DNA from: Amorphus coralli DSM 19760
GTDB taxonomy: Bacteria; Pseudomonadota; Alphaproteobacteria; Rhizobiales; Amorphaceae
Reading direction: 5' to 3'
Assembly (NCBI RefSeq): GCF_000374525.1
Contig: NZ_KB894573.1
Location: 77,745-141,744 of the forward strand
Length of the DNA: 64,000 nucleotides
The position numbers and the translations under genes were made by a program. The notes beneath the pieces were generated by a model that saw only the letters and a list, made by a program, of their open reading frames with translations, had not been told where the DNA came from and searched no databases. Of the stretch, positions 1 to 8,809 are shown one piece after another (the stretch's first letter is position 1; every line of letters begins with the position of its first letter).

Positions 1-189
1 GCCGCCGAAGCCCCAGCACAGGCTGATGGAGAGAGCCAGCATCCCGTAGACGCCGTAGGTGGCGAACTGGTTGAGGATGAAGGCGTCGTCCTGGACCAGC
101 GGGATGATTGCCAGGGCGATGAAGAACACCGCGTAGACACCCCACTGAAGAGCCTTGTTGTGATAGATATTCTTTTCCATTGCCGCCAT
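1..189 (-). CDS. urtC: Urea/amide ABC transporter permease UrtC, N-terminal fragment
   Basis: This is the start of a membrane permease that runs off the left edge. About 63 residues are visible, with a short polar N-terminus (MAAMEKNIYHNK) followed by a hydrophobic segment and the stretch NQFATYGVYGMLALSIS, typical of the first membrane spans of UrtC/LivM-type permeases. It would form the channel together with UrtB and import urea or short-chain amides captured by UrtA. Two in-frame ATG codons (189 and 180) are possible and neither has a clear ribosome binding site. It follows urtB after a gap of about 46 bases, in urtA-urtB-urtC order. The UrtC name rests mainly on this order. Confidence 0.75.
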   Translation of the reverse strand, partial: MAAMEKNIYHNKALQWGVYAVFFIALAIIPLVQDDAFILNQFATYGVYGMLALSISLCWGFGG

Positions 190-235
190 CGCTACGCGCT
201 AAGGGATACTGGGTGACGCGCTCGGAACTGGCCGT

Positions 236-1120
236 TCATCGCCGCACGCCTCCTGCCGAGATCAGGCCCTGCGGCCGGAAGCGGAGGAAAATGACGATCA
301 GGATGAAGACCAGGAAGCGGGCGAAGGTGTCGTTGAAGATGAAGGCGAAGATCGACTGCGCCTCGCCGGTCACTCCGCTGGCGATGATGGTGCCGAGCAG
401 CGAGCCGCCGCCTGTCACGACCATGAGGAACGCTTCCACCACGTAGCCCATACCCATGGTCGGCAGCACGATGTTCAAGACACCGAACAGCGACCCGGCG
501 ATGCCGGCGAGCCCTGCCCCGAGGGCGAAGGTCATTGTGTAGACGCGACTGGAATTGATGCCGAACGACGCGGCCATCTCCTTGTTCTGCGTGACCGCTC
601 GCACCTTGATGCCGAAATCGGTGCGGTAGAACAGCCACCAGACGGCGCCGATCAGCGCGATCGCCACAGCGAAGACGAAGACGCGGAATAGCGAGATGCT
701 GACATCGCCGATGGCAATGTTCGTCGACATGAAGCTGGGCATCTGGATGTACTTCGGATCGCTACCGAAGATCAGACGCACGCCCTGCATCAGCACCAGG
801 GAGACACCCCACGTCGCGAGAAGCGTGTCGAGGGGCCGGTTGTAAAGATACTGGATCAGCGATCGTTCGATGATCAGCCCGATGACCGCGACCACCAAGA
901 ACGACAGGGGAATACAGAGGAAGAAGGGAACACCGAGGTAGTTCTGCATCGTGAAGGAGGCGTAGGCGCCCAGCATGATGAACTCGCCGTGGGCCATGTT
1001 GATGACACCGGCCGTGCCGTAGATGATCGTCAGGCCGAGCGCAGCAACCAGGAAGATGCTGGCGATACTCAGGCCGAGGATCAGCGCGTTGATCGACGAC
1101 GCAAACGTGATGTCGAGCAC
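236..1120 (-). CDS. urtB: Urea/amide ABC transporter permease UrtB
   Basis: A 294-residue inner-membrane permease of the LivH/UrtB family. The sequence shows repeated hydrophobic spans and the family signature YGTAGVINMAHGEFIMLGAY near the N-terminus. It should pair with UrtC to carry urea or amides delivered by UrtA. The GTG at 1120 is chosen as start because GAGGGAG lies about seven bases upstream and the protein then opens with VLDITFASSINAL. An upstream TTG at 1150 in the same frame has no such site. It lies 86 bases after urtA with a GC hairpin between them. The family is clear; the exact substrate (urea or amide) is not. Confidence 0.85.
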   Translation of the reverse strand: MLDITFASSINALILGLSIASIFLVAALGLTIIYGTAGVINMAHGEFIMLGAYASFTMQNYLGVPFFLCIPLSFLVVAVIGLIIERSLIQYLYNRPLDTLLATWGVSLVLMQGVRLIFGSDPKYIQMPSFMSTNIAIGDVSISLFRVFVFAVAIALIGAVWWLFYRTDFGIKVRAVTQNKEMAASFGINSSRVYTMTFALGAGLAGIAGSLFGVLNIVLPTMGMGYVVEAFLMVVTGGGSLLGTIIASGVTGEAQSIFAFIFNDTFARFLVFILIVIFLRFRPQGLISAGGVRR

Positions 1121-1161
1121 CTGCAGGCTCCCTCTCGCAATCCGGGGCAATCGATCGCTAA

Positions 1162-1194
1162 GCGGGGTCCGCGCGCGTCAGGCGCAGACCCCGC
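1162..1194 (-). terminator. GC-rich hairpin between urtA and urtB
   Basis: GCGGGGTC (1162-1169) pairs with GACCCCGC (1187-1194), with further CGC/GCG pairing inside. No T-run follows in the direction of transcription, so this is more likely an mRNA-stabilising or attenuating hairpin than a full terminator. Such elements often keep binding-protein expression above that of the permeases. Confidence 0.5.
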
Positions 1195-1206
1195 GGAACG
1201 CGTTCG

Positions 1207-2514
1207 TCAGATGACGTCCTGGCGGATCGTGCCGTCGGGCGTCTTGAGGCCTTCGGCGGTACAGGTGCCGATGTCCGGATAGATCGAGTAGGGATCCGGC
1301 TCGACGTGCTCCGGAGCTTCCTTGACGATCTTGAAGCTTCCGTCCGCCTGGCACTGGCCGATCTTCGGGACGAGCCAGGTGTTGAAGTTGTTCTCGTCGA
1401 TCCAGACGAGACCTTCCGGCGAAACGTCTGCCTTGACCTCGATGCCGGCGCAGGCGTCGCGCACGACCTTGGAGGTGACCGCGTCGGGCTCGTTCTCCTT
1501 CAGCGCCTTCTCAACGGCGTACTTGAACACGTACGCGGAGGTGTAGGTCTCCTCCATGTTGTAGTGGGTGACGCCGTTCTTGCCGTACTTGCTGGAAAGG
1601 AAGCTATCCACGAACTTGTTGTTCGTCGGGTTGTCGAGCGCCATGAAGTACGGAGCGGAGAGGAAATGGCCCGCGCCGTTCTCCGCGCCCATCGCCTTGA
1701 CTTCGATCTCGCCGGTGGTGAGCGATGCGATCGGCATCTTCTCGGCGCTGAAGCCAGACTGGCGGAACTGGCGGTGGAAGGCGATGTCGGATGCGCCCAC
1801 CACGGTGGAGAAGATGAAGTCCGGGTTGGCGGACCGGATCTTGTTCAGAACCGGGCCAAACTCGGAAGATCCGAGCGGGACGTACTCTTCGCCGAGCAGC
1901 TCACCGCCGGCCTGCTCCAGCCAGATCTTGGCGTTCTTGTTCGACTCCTTCGGCCACACATAGTTGGAGCCGACGAAGAAGACCCGCGGGCCGAACTCGT
2001 TGACCATGTAGGGAATGAGGTCTTTCGAGTGCTGGTTCGCCAGCGGGCCCGTGCACACGGTGTTCTGGGTGCACTCGGCGCCCTCGTAGCAGGTCGGGTA
2101 AAACAGCAGGCTTTCCTGCTGCATGACGATCGGCAGGATCGCCTTGCGGCTGGCCGATGTGTAGCAACCGAAGATCGCGAGTACCTTGTCCCGCAGGATC
2201 AGCTCGCGGGCCTTCTCGGTGTAGACCTTGAAGTCCGACTTCGCGTCGATGATGATCGGCTCGATCGGGCTGCCGTCGATGCCGCCGTTGTCGTTGATCT
2301 CCTCGATTGCGTACTGCATCACCAGGGTGGAGTCTTCCTCCGGCACGGCGAGACCGCCGGTCAGAGAGAACAGAAGGCCGACCTTGATCGGTTCGCCTTT
2401 CTTGATCGACGCGCCCCAGGCCTCCCGGGAAGCGGGAATCCAGACGTGGGGCGCTGCGACGGCGCCAGCCGCTAGGGCTGAGTTCCTAAGAAATTTGCGT
2501 CGGCTGATGGCCAT
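1207..2514 (-). CDS. urtA: Urea/short-chain amide ABC transporter substrate-binding protein (UrtA/FmdD type)
   Basis: A 435-residue periplasmic binding protein of the Peripla_BP_5/UrtA group. The N-terminus carries a twin-arginine signal (SRRKFLRNSALAAGAVAAPHVW), so export is probably by Tat in a folded state. Mature-protein hallmarks are IKVGLLFSLTGGLA at the start of lobe 1 and FYPTCYEGAECTQNTVCTG followed by PLANQ, the pattern of urea/amide-binding members rather than amino-acid-binding LivJ. It captures ligand for UrtBC and presumably UrtDE outside the window. It heads the minus-strand operon, and an 870-base region separates it from the divergent regulator at 3385. Urea versus formamide or acetamide cannot be decided from sequence. 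Confidence 0.87.
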   Translation of the reverse strand: MAISRRKFLRNSALAAGAVAAPHVWIPASREAWGASIKKGEPIKVGLLFSLTGGLAVPEEDSTLVMQYAIEEINDNGGIDGSPIEPIIIDAKSDFKVYTEKARELILRDKVLAIFGCYTSASRKAILPIVMQQESLLFYPTCYEGAECTQNTVCTGPLANQHSKDLIPYMVNEFGPRVFFVGSNYVWPKESNKNAKIWLEQAGGELLGEEYVPLGSSEFGPVLNKIRSANPDFIFSTVVGASDIAFHRQFRQSGFSAEKMPIASLTTGEIEVKAMGAENGAGHFLSAPYFMALDNPTNNKFVDSFLSSKYGKNGVTHYNMEETYTSAYVFKYAVEKALKENEPDAVTSKVVRDACAGIEVKADVSPEGLVWIDENNFNTWLVPKIGQCQADGSFKIVKEAPEHVEPDPYSIYPDIGTCTAEGLKTPDGTIRQDVI

Positions 2515-2537
2515 TTAAGACCCCCTCCAGGTTCAGC

Positions 2538-3039
2538 TGCACTACTGCTCGGTCAATCTTGGACGGCTCACGCTGCAATGCAGCATTAAGCCCGTTCTGC
2601 GCGGCCTAGTGCAGCTATGAGGGTAATCATTGTCAAGAAAGAAAAATTCCTGAGAGGCAACGAATGTTCCCGTTGGGCAAAATCGATGCACCAGAGGAAA
2701 TTTCTCAAGGGTGGCTTGAGATACGAAATTGAACAACTTGGATGCCTTTTCTGAACGGGGAAAGCGCATTCGGCCTTTTAATTGTGCAATACTGGACCGC
2801 GGTGTGCTCGCCTGTGCGCCATACCCTTGATTGGAACGTTCGGGATCATCATGCAGTGCTGCAAAACAACCGCGGCGCTTGACTACATTTTTTGCAGCGC
2901 AGCAGACCCCACACCGAAGCGATCAGCTGCAGAGCGGCAGCCGACGACGGATGAACACTGCGCACTGCAGTAAATTACCGGACGGCCTCGCCATTGCGGC
3001 CACATTGGCCAGCGGACAGGCCTACCCCACGTCATTGCA
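2538..3039. promoter_or_regulatory. TGCA-rich intergenic region, putative operator array
   Basis: The 870-base gap between urtA and the regulator has no convincing gene. It carries twelve TGCA tetramers, starting at 2538, 2574, 2579, 2610, 2687, 2785, 2852, 2860, 2893, 2928, 2966 and 3036. Most sit in CTGCA or TGCAG context, and one pair forms the dyad GCTGCAATGCAGC at 2572-2584. Chance predicts about two in this length. Several intervals are close to 35 bases or multiples of it. It may bind the adjacent XRE-cupin protein; this is inference. No confident promoter hexamers could be placed. Confidence 0.35.
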
Positions 3040-3384
3040 GCCGACCGGAGCGAGATGTGTACAATCTATGATTAACGAGCGCCTAACGTCGATTATTGAA
3101 GGCTGTTCGCCGAACCAATAGGGTGATCCGGTTCGGTTGCAGAACCGACATCGGATCCCTTCCGGATCGAACTCCTTCCGGCGAGCAACGGGATGATCCC
3201 AATAGTCGGTCTGCTCAGGCGAGCGAGCCCGGCCGCGCCCCCACGCCGGAGACTGCCCCGCTTCCCGCGATCATGCGGGTGACTTCTATCCATGACTGCA
3301 TGGTGCTAGGCCCGCGAAGATGTGGGGTCACAACACTGGAACGACCTGATCCACTGGCTGACCAAGGGAGCCCGGAAGGAAGAG

Positions 3385-4044
3385 ATGGCCATGCGTACGA
3401 GACAGGCGAATGCCCTGGCGGCAACGGAAGACGACCTCGCGACCGGTTCAGAAGCCCCGTCGGCACCGGACCGGACCCTCGAACGCGCGCTGGGACAGCA
3501 AGTCCGATTCCTGCGCCACCAGAACGATCTCTCCATTTCAGACCTGTCGGCATCCGCGGGCATTTCCTCCGGGATGCTCTCCAAGATCGAGAACGGGCAG
3601 ATCTCACCGTCCCTCGCGACGCTCAACGCCATCGCCGAGGCCCTGTCGGTACAGATATCGACCCTCTTTTCAGGATTCGAGGAACGCCGCGACTGCTCCT
3701 ACGTGCACGCAGGCGATGGCGTCGCCATCGAGCGGCGAGGGACCAAGGTCGGGCACGCGTACCACCTGCTGGGCCATGGCGTGCGCGGCAATGTCGTGGT
3801 CGAGCCCTATCTCATCGAGCTTGACGAAAGCGCGCAGCCCTACACGGGCTTTCGTCACGGGGGGACCGAGTTCATCTACATGCTGTCCGGCAAGATCGTC
3901 TATCGCCATGGTGACCGGTCCTATCCGCTCAACACGGGGGATGCGCTGCTCTTCGATTCCGCCGCGCATCACGGCCCAGAGATCCTCAAGGAACTTCCTG
4001 CCGAGTTCCTGTCGATCATCGTCTATTCGCGCGACGACGCCTGA
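3385..4044 (+). CDS. XRE-family regulator with C-terminal cupin domain
   Basis: A 219-residue one-component regulator. Residues about 30-90 form an XRE helix-turn-helix (LGQQVRFLRHQNDLSISDLS, then SGMLSKIENGQISPSLATL), and residues about 115-215 form a small cupin ligand domain with HGGTEFIYMLSGKIVYRHGD. Such proteins usually repress a neighbouring transport or catabolic operon and release DNA on binding a small ligand. ATG 3385 is preferred because GGAAGGA lies just upstream; an in-frame GTG at 3322 would add 21 poorly conserved residues. Its divergence from urtABC suggests control of urea/amide uptake through the TGCA-rich gap. Confidence 0.82.
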   Translation: MAMRTRQANALAATEDDLATGSEAPSAPDRTLERALGQQVRFLRHQNDLSISDLSASAGISSGMLSKIENGQISPSLATLNAIAEALSVQISTLFSGFEERRDCSYVHAGDGVAIERRGTKVGHAYHLLGHGVRGNVVVEPYLIELDESAQPYTGFRHGGTEFIYMLSGKIVYRHGDRSYPLNTGDALLFDSAAHHGPEILKELPAEFLSIIVYSRDDA

Positions 4045-4090
4045 CCGCCCTTCTCGGCAGACCCGCCGGGCCCGGCACGGTTTGTCCGCC

Positions 4091-4837
4091 CTATTTCCTG
4101 AAGAAGGCGGCGAAGGCGGCCTGAGCGGCCGGTCCCTGCCTGAGACGCTGAAAGGCCTCGCCCTCGCGGTCGAGGGTTTCGCTCACGGCGCGGGCGGACC
4201 CGGCGCGCATCAGGCGCTTGGTTTCCCGCACGGAGTCCGCCGGGAGCGCGGCCAGGCCAGCCGCCCGCTCCAGCGCCAGCCCGAGTGCCGCGCCATCATC
4301 GGTGACGGCGTTGACAATACCGGCCGCCTGGGCTTCCTCCGCCCCGAACGGCTCGCCGAAATAGAGGAGCTCGGCGGCGCGTTTGCTGCCTGCAAGCTGT
4401 GGCAACAGGTACGTCGAGGCCCCTTCCGGGCAGAGGCCGAGGGCCACGAACGGCATCCGGAACGTCGTGCTCCCGCCGGCATAGGCCAGGTCGCAGTGCA
4501 GGAGCAGCGTGACGCCGATGCCCACGGCGACGCCCTCCACCGCCGCGATCACCGGCCTGGAGAAGCCGGAGATGACATGCAGGAACTCCAGCGCGTCGCT
4601 GGCGCCGCCCGCATCGTCCAGGTCCTGGAAATCGGCGAGATCGTTGCCGGCGGTGAAGATGCCCTCGGCGCCGGTCAGCACCACCGCGCGGACGGCATCG
4701 TCGTTCTCGGCTGCGCGAAACGCCGCCGAGAGGGCGCGGTAGGTTGCGCGATCCAGCGCATTCTTGCGCAGGGGCCGCGCGATCGTCAGCTGGCGCACGC
4801 CCGTCTGCGGTTCGCTCACAACGAGGCTGTCGGTCAT
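4091..4837 (-). CDS. Enoyl-CoA hydratase/isomerase family protein, delta3-delta2-enoyl-CoA isomerase-like
   Basis: A 248-residue crotonase-fold protein expected to act on acyl-CoA thioesters. The oxyanion-hole region FTAGNDL (61-67) and the second glycine-rich loop GVAVGIGVT are present. Both glutamates used by classical hydratases are replaced, by Thr110 (in GIGVT) and Phe130 (in MPF). A glutamate at 138 (LGLCPEGAS) instead falls where delta3,delta2-enoyl-CoA isomerases such as yeast Eci1 keep their catalytic base. An isomerase role is therefore more likely than hydration. ATG 4837 is chosen because AAGGAA precedes it; an upstream in-frame ATG at 4864 lacks support. It ends convergent with the XRE gene and follows the nitronate monooxygenase-like gene on the same strand. 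Confidence 0.8.
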   Translation of the reverse strand: MTDSLVVSEPQTGVRQLTIARPLRKNALDRATYRALSAAFRAAENDDAVRAVVLTGAEGIFTAGNDLADFQDLDDAGGASDALEFLHVISGFSRPVIAAVEGVAVGIGVTLLLHCDLAYAGGSTTFRMPFVALGLCPEGASTYLLPQLAGSKRAAELLYFGEPFGAEEAQAAGIVNAVTDDGAALGLALERAAGLAALPADSVRETKRLMRAGSARAVSETLDREGEAFQRLRQGPAAQAAFAAFFRK

Positions 4838-4876
4838 CCCCGTTCCTTCCCTTTCATGCGGCACCGGCCCTGATCG

Positions 4877-5866
4877 TTAGCCAGCAAAATCACTTGAGAC
4901 CTGCGCAAGCCGCGCGCGGGCATCCCGGTATTCCGTCTCCAACCGGTTCACGACATCGGCCACCGGCGGCGCATCGACGATGGTGCCGACGCCCTGCCCC
5001 GACCCCCAGATGTCGCGCCACGCCTTGGTGCTCGACGAGCCGAAATCCATGCTGGCCTTGTCGGCATGGGGCAGATTGTCGGGGTCGAGGCCGGCAGCGA
5101 CGATGCTGGGCTTCAGGTAGTTGCCGTGCACGCCGGTAAAGGTGGGCGAATAGAGGATGTCGGCGGCGGAAGAGGTGGTGATCATCTCCTTGTAGGCGGG
5201 TGCGGCATTGGCCTCCCGGGTGGCGATGAAGCGGGTGCCCATGTAGGCGAGGTCGGCACCCATGGCCTGGGCTGCGAGCACCGCATCGCCGGTCGTGATG
5301 GCGCCGGCGAGCACGATCGGCCCGTCATAGAAGCGGCGTACCTCGCCAAGCAGCGCGAACGGGCTCAGCGTCCCGGCGTGGCCGCCCGCCCCGGCGCAGA
5401 CGAGGATCAGCCCGTCGACACCGGCCTCCAGCGCCTTCTCCGCATGGCGCACCGAAATCACGTCGTGAAAGACCAGGCCGCCATAGGAATGGGCCTGACG
5501 CACCACCTCCCCCGGAGGGCGAAGCGAGGTGATGATGAGCGGCACCTCGTGCGCGACGCAGGTCTCCATGTCCCGGGCCAGCCGGTCATTGGAGGCATGG
5601 ACGATCTGGTTGACCGCGAACGGCGCGATGCGGCGGTCGGGCTCTGCGGCCCGGGCCGCGGCGAGCTCGGTGCGGATGCGGGTGAGCCAACCGTCGAGCG
5701 TGTCTGGGGCGCGCGCGTTCAGCGCCGGAAAGGCGCCGATGACGCCGGAGAGACATTCGGCGATGACCAGCTCTGGCCCGGACACGATGAACATCGGCGA
5801 AGCGATCACCGGAAGCCGGAGGCGGCCGGCGAACGCGGTCGGAAGACGGTCGGCGGCAGGTGACAT
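4877..5866 (-). CDS. Nitronate monooxygenase/2-nitropropane dioxygenase family FMN protein
   Basis: A 329-residue TIM-barrel flavoprotein of the NMO family. Visible signatures are LPVIASPMFIVSGPELVIAE at the N-terminus and the FMN-phosphate-binding stretch CAGAGGHAGTLSPFALLGEV, followed by VLAGAITTGDAVLAAQAMGAD and YMGTRF. The family includes enzymes oxidising alkyl nitronates and also uncharacterised enoyl reductases, so the substrate is open. It lies 39 bases upstream of the enoyl-CoA isomerase-like gene on the same strand. Co-transcription with that gene hints at an acyl-CoA or nitro-acid degradation step. Family assignment is strong; function is tentative. Confidence 0.82.
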   Translation of the reverse strand: MSPAADRLPTAFAGRLRLPVIASPMFIVSGPELVIAECLSGVIGAFPALNARAPDTLDGWLTRIRTELAAARAAEPDRRIAPFAVNQIVHASNDRLARDMETCVAHEVPLIITSLRPPGEVVRQAHSYGGLVFHDVISVRHAEKALEAGVDGLILVCAGAGGHAGTLSPFALLGEVRRFYDGPIVLAGAITTGDAVLAAQAMGADLAYMGTRFIATREANAAPAYKEMITTSSAADILYSPTFTGVHGNYLKPSIVAAGLDPDNLPHADKASMDFGSSSTKAWRDIWGSGQGVGTIVDAPPVADVVNRLETEYRDARARLAQVSSDFAG

Positions 5867-5929
5867 GGAGCAGTTCTCTCCCGGGTATCTTGTGTTGATG
5901 GACGCGCGTGACGGCCGGTGGCCGATCCG

Positions 5930-7012
5930 TCAGCCGGCCTTGCGGAAATCGAGGAAACCCATGGTCCCGAGCGGGAACAGGGAGAGCGTGTTGTCCGTCG
6001 TCTCGACGATCTCGAAGCAGCGCGGATCCTCGTCCGGATCGTAGGAATGGGCGATCACATAAGGCCCCTCCCCCTTCGATCCCGCGCACGAGGAGGCAAT
6101 CTCGATCACAGCCGTCTCGGTGGGAATGTTGTCGTAATATTCCTCAAAGAGCGAGCCGGCCAGAAGCAGCGCGTATGATGGATCCTCGGTGGAAATCCAG
6201 TACCCCTGCAGGCGAGCACGCACACCGGCGAACGGGTCGTTGCCCCCCGTCTCCATCTCGCGGATCGTGACTTCCGCCACGGGGCCGTGATAGGAGATCA
6301 TGTCGCCCGCCCAGTACATCGGCGTGTTGATCGGCATGTCCATCAGCCGCTCGATGGTCGCCTGCGGGGTCGGACCGTTGGTCGACGCCCGGTAGCGATA
6401 TCCTCCCGCATATAGGTCGCACTGGATGGCCGTGTCGGTGCCCTCGCAGCCGCCGAGAAAGCCGCTGATGGTGTAGGGCTCGCCATGGGTGCCGGGCGGA
6501 TCGACCGACGGGGCAGCCGGCGCGGGCGCCGCCGGCTCCGGGGTCGCGGGCGAAGCGGGCTCAGGCGCGGCTTCGGCCGTCTTCGGCGCGGCCGACGGCG
6601 GGTTCAGAGTGAACTTGAACGATTTGACCCCCTCGGGAATCTTGATCTCGTTGAAGCCGTTGCGGTCGTAGCCGCGCTCGGCACAGTTCTCGTCGCCGAC
6701 GATGGTGAAAGCCTTCGGCGAGGTGCAGAACATGAAGCGGCGCATGGACCAGCTGTAGGCCTTCGACGTGGCCCGCCAGTAGTAGACGGACCGCTTGAGG
6801 TCGCCGCCCACGACCGTCTTGCAGCCTTCAGGGGCGATGCCCCACCATCCCTCCGACGTCCAGGCGCCGTCGTCGCCCTTGTAGCCGACCGCGACACTCA
6901 CCTTCGCGTCCGTCGTGTTGCAGAAGCGAAGGTCCGCTTCGGCCGGATCTGTCAGCCCGCCCACCAGAAGCAGGGCGACGACGGGAGAGACTGGGAGAAG
7001 GCGAGAAATCAT
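5930..7012 (-). CDS. Exported DUF1036-domain protein
   Basis: A 360-residue secreted or periplasmic protein of unknown function. A signal peptide (about residues 1-27, MISRLLPVSPVVALLLVGGL) precedes a DUF1036 domain, recognisable from LRFCNTTDAKVSVAVGYKGD, the WTSEGWWGIAPEGCKTV motif and YYWRA. A low-complexity Ala/Pro/Glu linker (about 138-175) then leads to a C-terminal region of about 185 residues that I do not recognise. It contains paired cysteines (GGCEGTDTAIQCD) and ends FPLGTMGFLDFRKAG. ATG 7012 gives a clean signal peptide. DUF1036 alone is usually about 130-170 residues, so the extra C-terminal module is noteworthy. It sits between unrelated CoA-metabolism genes. Confidence 0.72.
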   Translation of the reverse strand: MISRLLPVSPVVALLLVGGLTDPAEADLRFCNTTDAKVSVAVGYKGDDGAWTSEGWWGIAPEGCKTVVGGDLKRSVYYWRATSKAYSWSMRRFMFCTSPKAFTIVGDENCAERGYDRNGFNEIKIPEGVKSFKFTLNPPSAAPKTAEAAPEPASPATPEPAAPAPAAPSVDPPGTHGEPYTISGFLGGCEGTDTAIQCDLYAGGYRYRASTNGPTPQATIERLMDMPINTPMYWAGDMISYHGPVAEVTIREMETGGNDPFAGVRARLQGYWISTEDPSYALLLAGSLFEEYYDNIPTETAVIEIASSCAGSKGEGPYVIAHSYDPDEDPRCFEIVETTDNTLSLFPLGTMGFLDFRKAG

Positions 7013-7171
7013 GGCCGGATCCGGTCTGGACGCACACGGGGCGAAAGCCGGCCAAGGATGGCCCGATCGCAGCGGTGCGTCCACAGCGACCGCGCCGCCT
7101 CTCCCCCGGGACTTGCGGTTCGGCGACAGCCCGGCGAAAGCTGCTGCAACGACCCCATTCGGAGACGGCGC

Positions 7172-7945
7172 ATGAGCGGCACTCTCGACATTCGACGCGA
7201 CGGCCAGATCGCCCTCGTGACGCTTTCCAACCCGGCCAAGCGCAACGCCCTGTCCGCCACGATGCTGGACACGCTCAGGACGTTCGCGGCGGAGATCGCT
7301 TCGGACCGGGCTGTGCGGGCGGTCATCATTTGCGGCGAGGGCACGACCTTCTCCGCCGGCGCCGATATCGGTGGCTTCGACGCACCGGGCGGCGGGTCAC
7401 GGGCGGAGAATTACGACCCGCTTCTGGAAGACACCCTGGCTGCACTGGAGGCGCTGCCGCAGCCGACCATCGCCGCCATCGCCGGACCGTGCATGGGAGC
7501 CGGGACCGCGCTGGCAGCGGCCTGCGATTTCCGGGTGGCGGAGGAAAGCGCCTTCTTCGCGATCCCCGCCGCCCGCCTGGGTCTCGGCTACGACCCGAAA
7601 GGCGTGGGGCGCATCGTGCGCACCTTCGGCGACCCGGCGGCGCGAGAACTCTTTCTGCTGGCCGAGCGCATTCCCGCGACGCGTGCCCATACCCTCGGCG
7701 CAGTGCACCGGCTCGCCAACGAGGGCGGCGTGATGGCGGTGGCGGAAGGCCTTGCGACCGTGGCGCTCACTCGCGCGCCACTGACGATTGCGGCGGCTAA
7801 GGCGGCGCTGGCCGAAACCGGCGGCGCCTACGAGCCATCCCCCAAAGTCCGCGCCCTTGCGGACGCAGCAGACGCAAGCGCCGACTACAGAGAGGGACGC
7901 GCCGCGTTCGCGGACAAGCGCTCGCCAGTCTTCACCGGGCGCTGA
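7172..7945 (+). CDS. Enoyl-CoA hydratase/isomerase (crotonase) family protein with atypical active site
   Basis: A 257-residue crotonase-fold protein. It shows NPAKRNALS, the oxyanion-hole motif FSAGADIGGFD (60-70) and the second loop GPCMGAGTALAAACDF. Positions of the two hydratase glutamates hold Thr112 and Ala133, so ordinary enoyl-CoA hydration is unlikely. Asp141 (LGLGYDPKG) aligns with the isomerase glutamate position. It could be an isomerase, decarboxylase or thioesterase-like member of the superfamily. GGAGA at 7161-7165 precedes the ATG. The gene stands alone on the plus strand and converges on panC with a 12-base gap. Confidence 0.78.
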   Translation: MSGTLDIRRDGQIALVTLSNPAKRNALSATMLDTLRTFAAEIASDRAVRAVIICGEGTTFSAGADIGGFDAPGGGSRAENYDPLLEDTLAALEALPQPTIAAIAGPCMGAGTALAAACDFRVAEESAFFAIPAARLGLGYDPKGVGRIVRTFGDPAARELFLLAERIPATRAHTLGAVHRLANEGGVMAVAEGLATVALTRAPLTIAAAKAALAETGGAYEPSPKVRALADAADASADYREGRAAFADKRSPVFTGR

Positions 7946-7957
7946 GCAGCGCCAGGC

Positions 7958-8809
7958 TCAGGCCGCTGCGACCGGAACGTTGTCGATCAGGCGCACGGTG
8001 CCGAGCCAGGCTGCGACCAAAAGCCGTGCCGGACGATCGGCCGTGGCGAGCGGGGCGAGGTCTTCCTCGGCCCGAAGCTCCAGATATTCCACCTCGCGAA
8101 AGCCGGCATCGACGATCGCCCCCCGGGTTTCGACCAGGACCCGGTCGAGGCCTTCGCCGGCCGTCAGCCGAGCGCTGGCGACGGTCAGGGCATGTGCGAG
8201 ACGCGGCGCCACGGCCCGCTCTTCCTCAGACAGGCGCGCGTTGCGCGACGACATGGCGAGCCCGTCCGCCTCGCGCACCGTCGGACAGCCGATCACGCGG
8301 ATCGGGATATCGAGGTCGCGGGCCATGCGGCGGACCACGTGGAGCTGCTGGAAATCCTTCTCACCGAACATGGCGTAGTCGGCGCCGGTCTGCAGGAAGA
8401 GCTTGGAGACGACGGTGGACACGCCGTCGAAATGGCCGGGTCTAAATGCGCCGCAGAGACCTTCGGTGACACCGGCGACCGACACGGCGGTCGCGAAGCC
8501 CTCCGGATACATCTCGTCGCCGTCGGGCGCGTAGAGAAGATGGCCGCCAGCCGCCTCCACCTTGACCGCGTCGTCCTGTTCCGTGCGCGGATAGGCCGCC
8601 AGATCGCCGGGATTGTTGAACTGTCGGGGATTCACGAAGAGGGTGACGATGACCCGTTGGGCGACATCGAGCCCGGCCTCGATGAGGCTGAGATGACCGG
8701 CGTGTAGCGCGCCCATGGTCGGGACAACGGCAACCCGGGCGCCCTCGCCCCGCCAGCCGGCGACGGTGTCCCGCAGATCCGCCACGGTGCGCACGATGGG
8801 AAGGGTCAT
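7958..8809 (-). CDS. panC: Pantoate-beta-alanine ligase (pantothenate synthetase)
   Basis: A 283-residue cytoplasmic enzyme that joins pantoate and beta-alanine with ATP to give pantothenate, the last step before CoA assembly. The nucleotidyl-transferase HIGH-like motif is visible in [16 protein letters not shown], followed by [19 protein letters not shown] and the pantoate/ATP-binding part [33 protein letters not shown] is the KMSKS-like loop. Length fits the family. Its ATG overlaps the panB stop by four bases (8806-8809), implying translational coupling. Confidence 0.96.
   Translation of the reverse strand: MTLPIVRTVADLRDTVAGWRGEGARVAVVPTMGALHAGHLSLIEAGLDVAQRVIVTLFVNPRQFNNPGDLAAYPRTEQDDAVKVEAAGGHLLYAPDGDEMYPEGFATAVSVAGVTEGLCGAFRPGHFDGVSTVVSKLFLQTGADYAMFGEKDFQQLHVVRRMARDLDIPIRVIGCPTVREADGLAMSSRNARLSEEERAVAPRLAHALTVASARLTAGEGLDRVLVETRGAIVDAGFREVEYLELRAEEDLAPLATADRPARLLVAAWLGTVRLIDNVPVAAA

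Noticed and set aside
2676-2693. Sigma-54-like promoter (TGG...GC) upstream of urtA on the minus strand
   Set aside because: The spacing between the GG and GC elements is two bases too long; sigma-54 promoters tolerate almost no spacing change.
2542-2769. Possible 75-residue gene on the minus strand upstream of urtA
   Set aside because: The composition is unlike neighbouring proteins, no ribosome binding site is present and the region looks regulatory.
4065-4076. Palindrome GCCGGGCCCGGC between the convergent XRE and crotonase genes
   Set aside because: It has no loop or T-run and palindromes of this size are common in GC-rich DNA; not called as a terminator.
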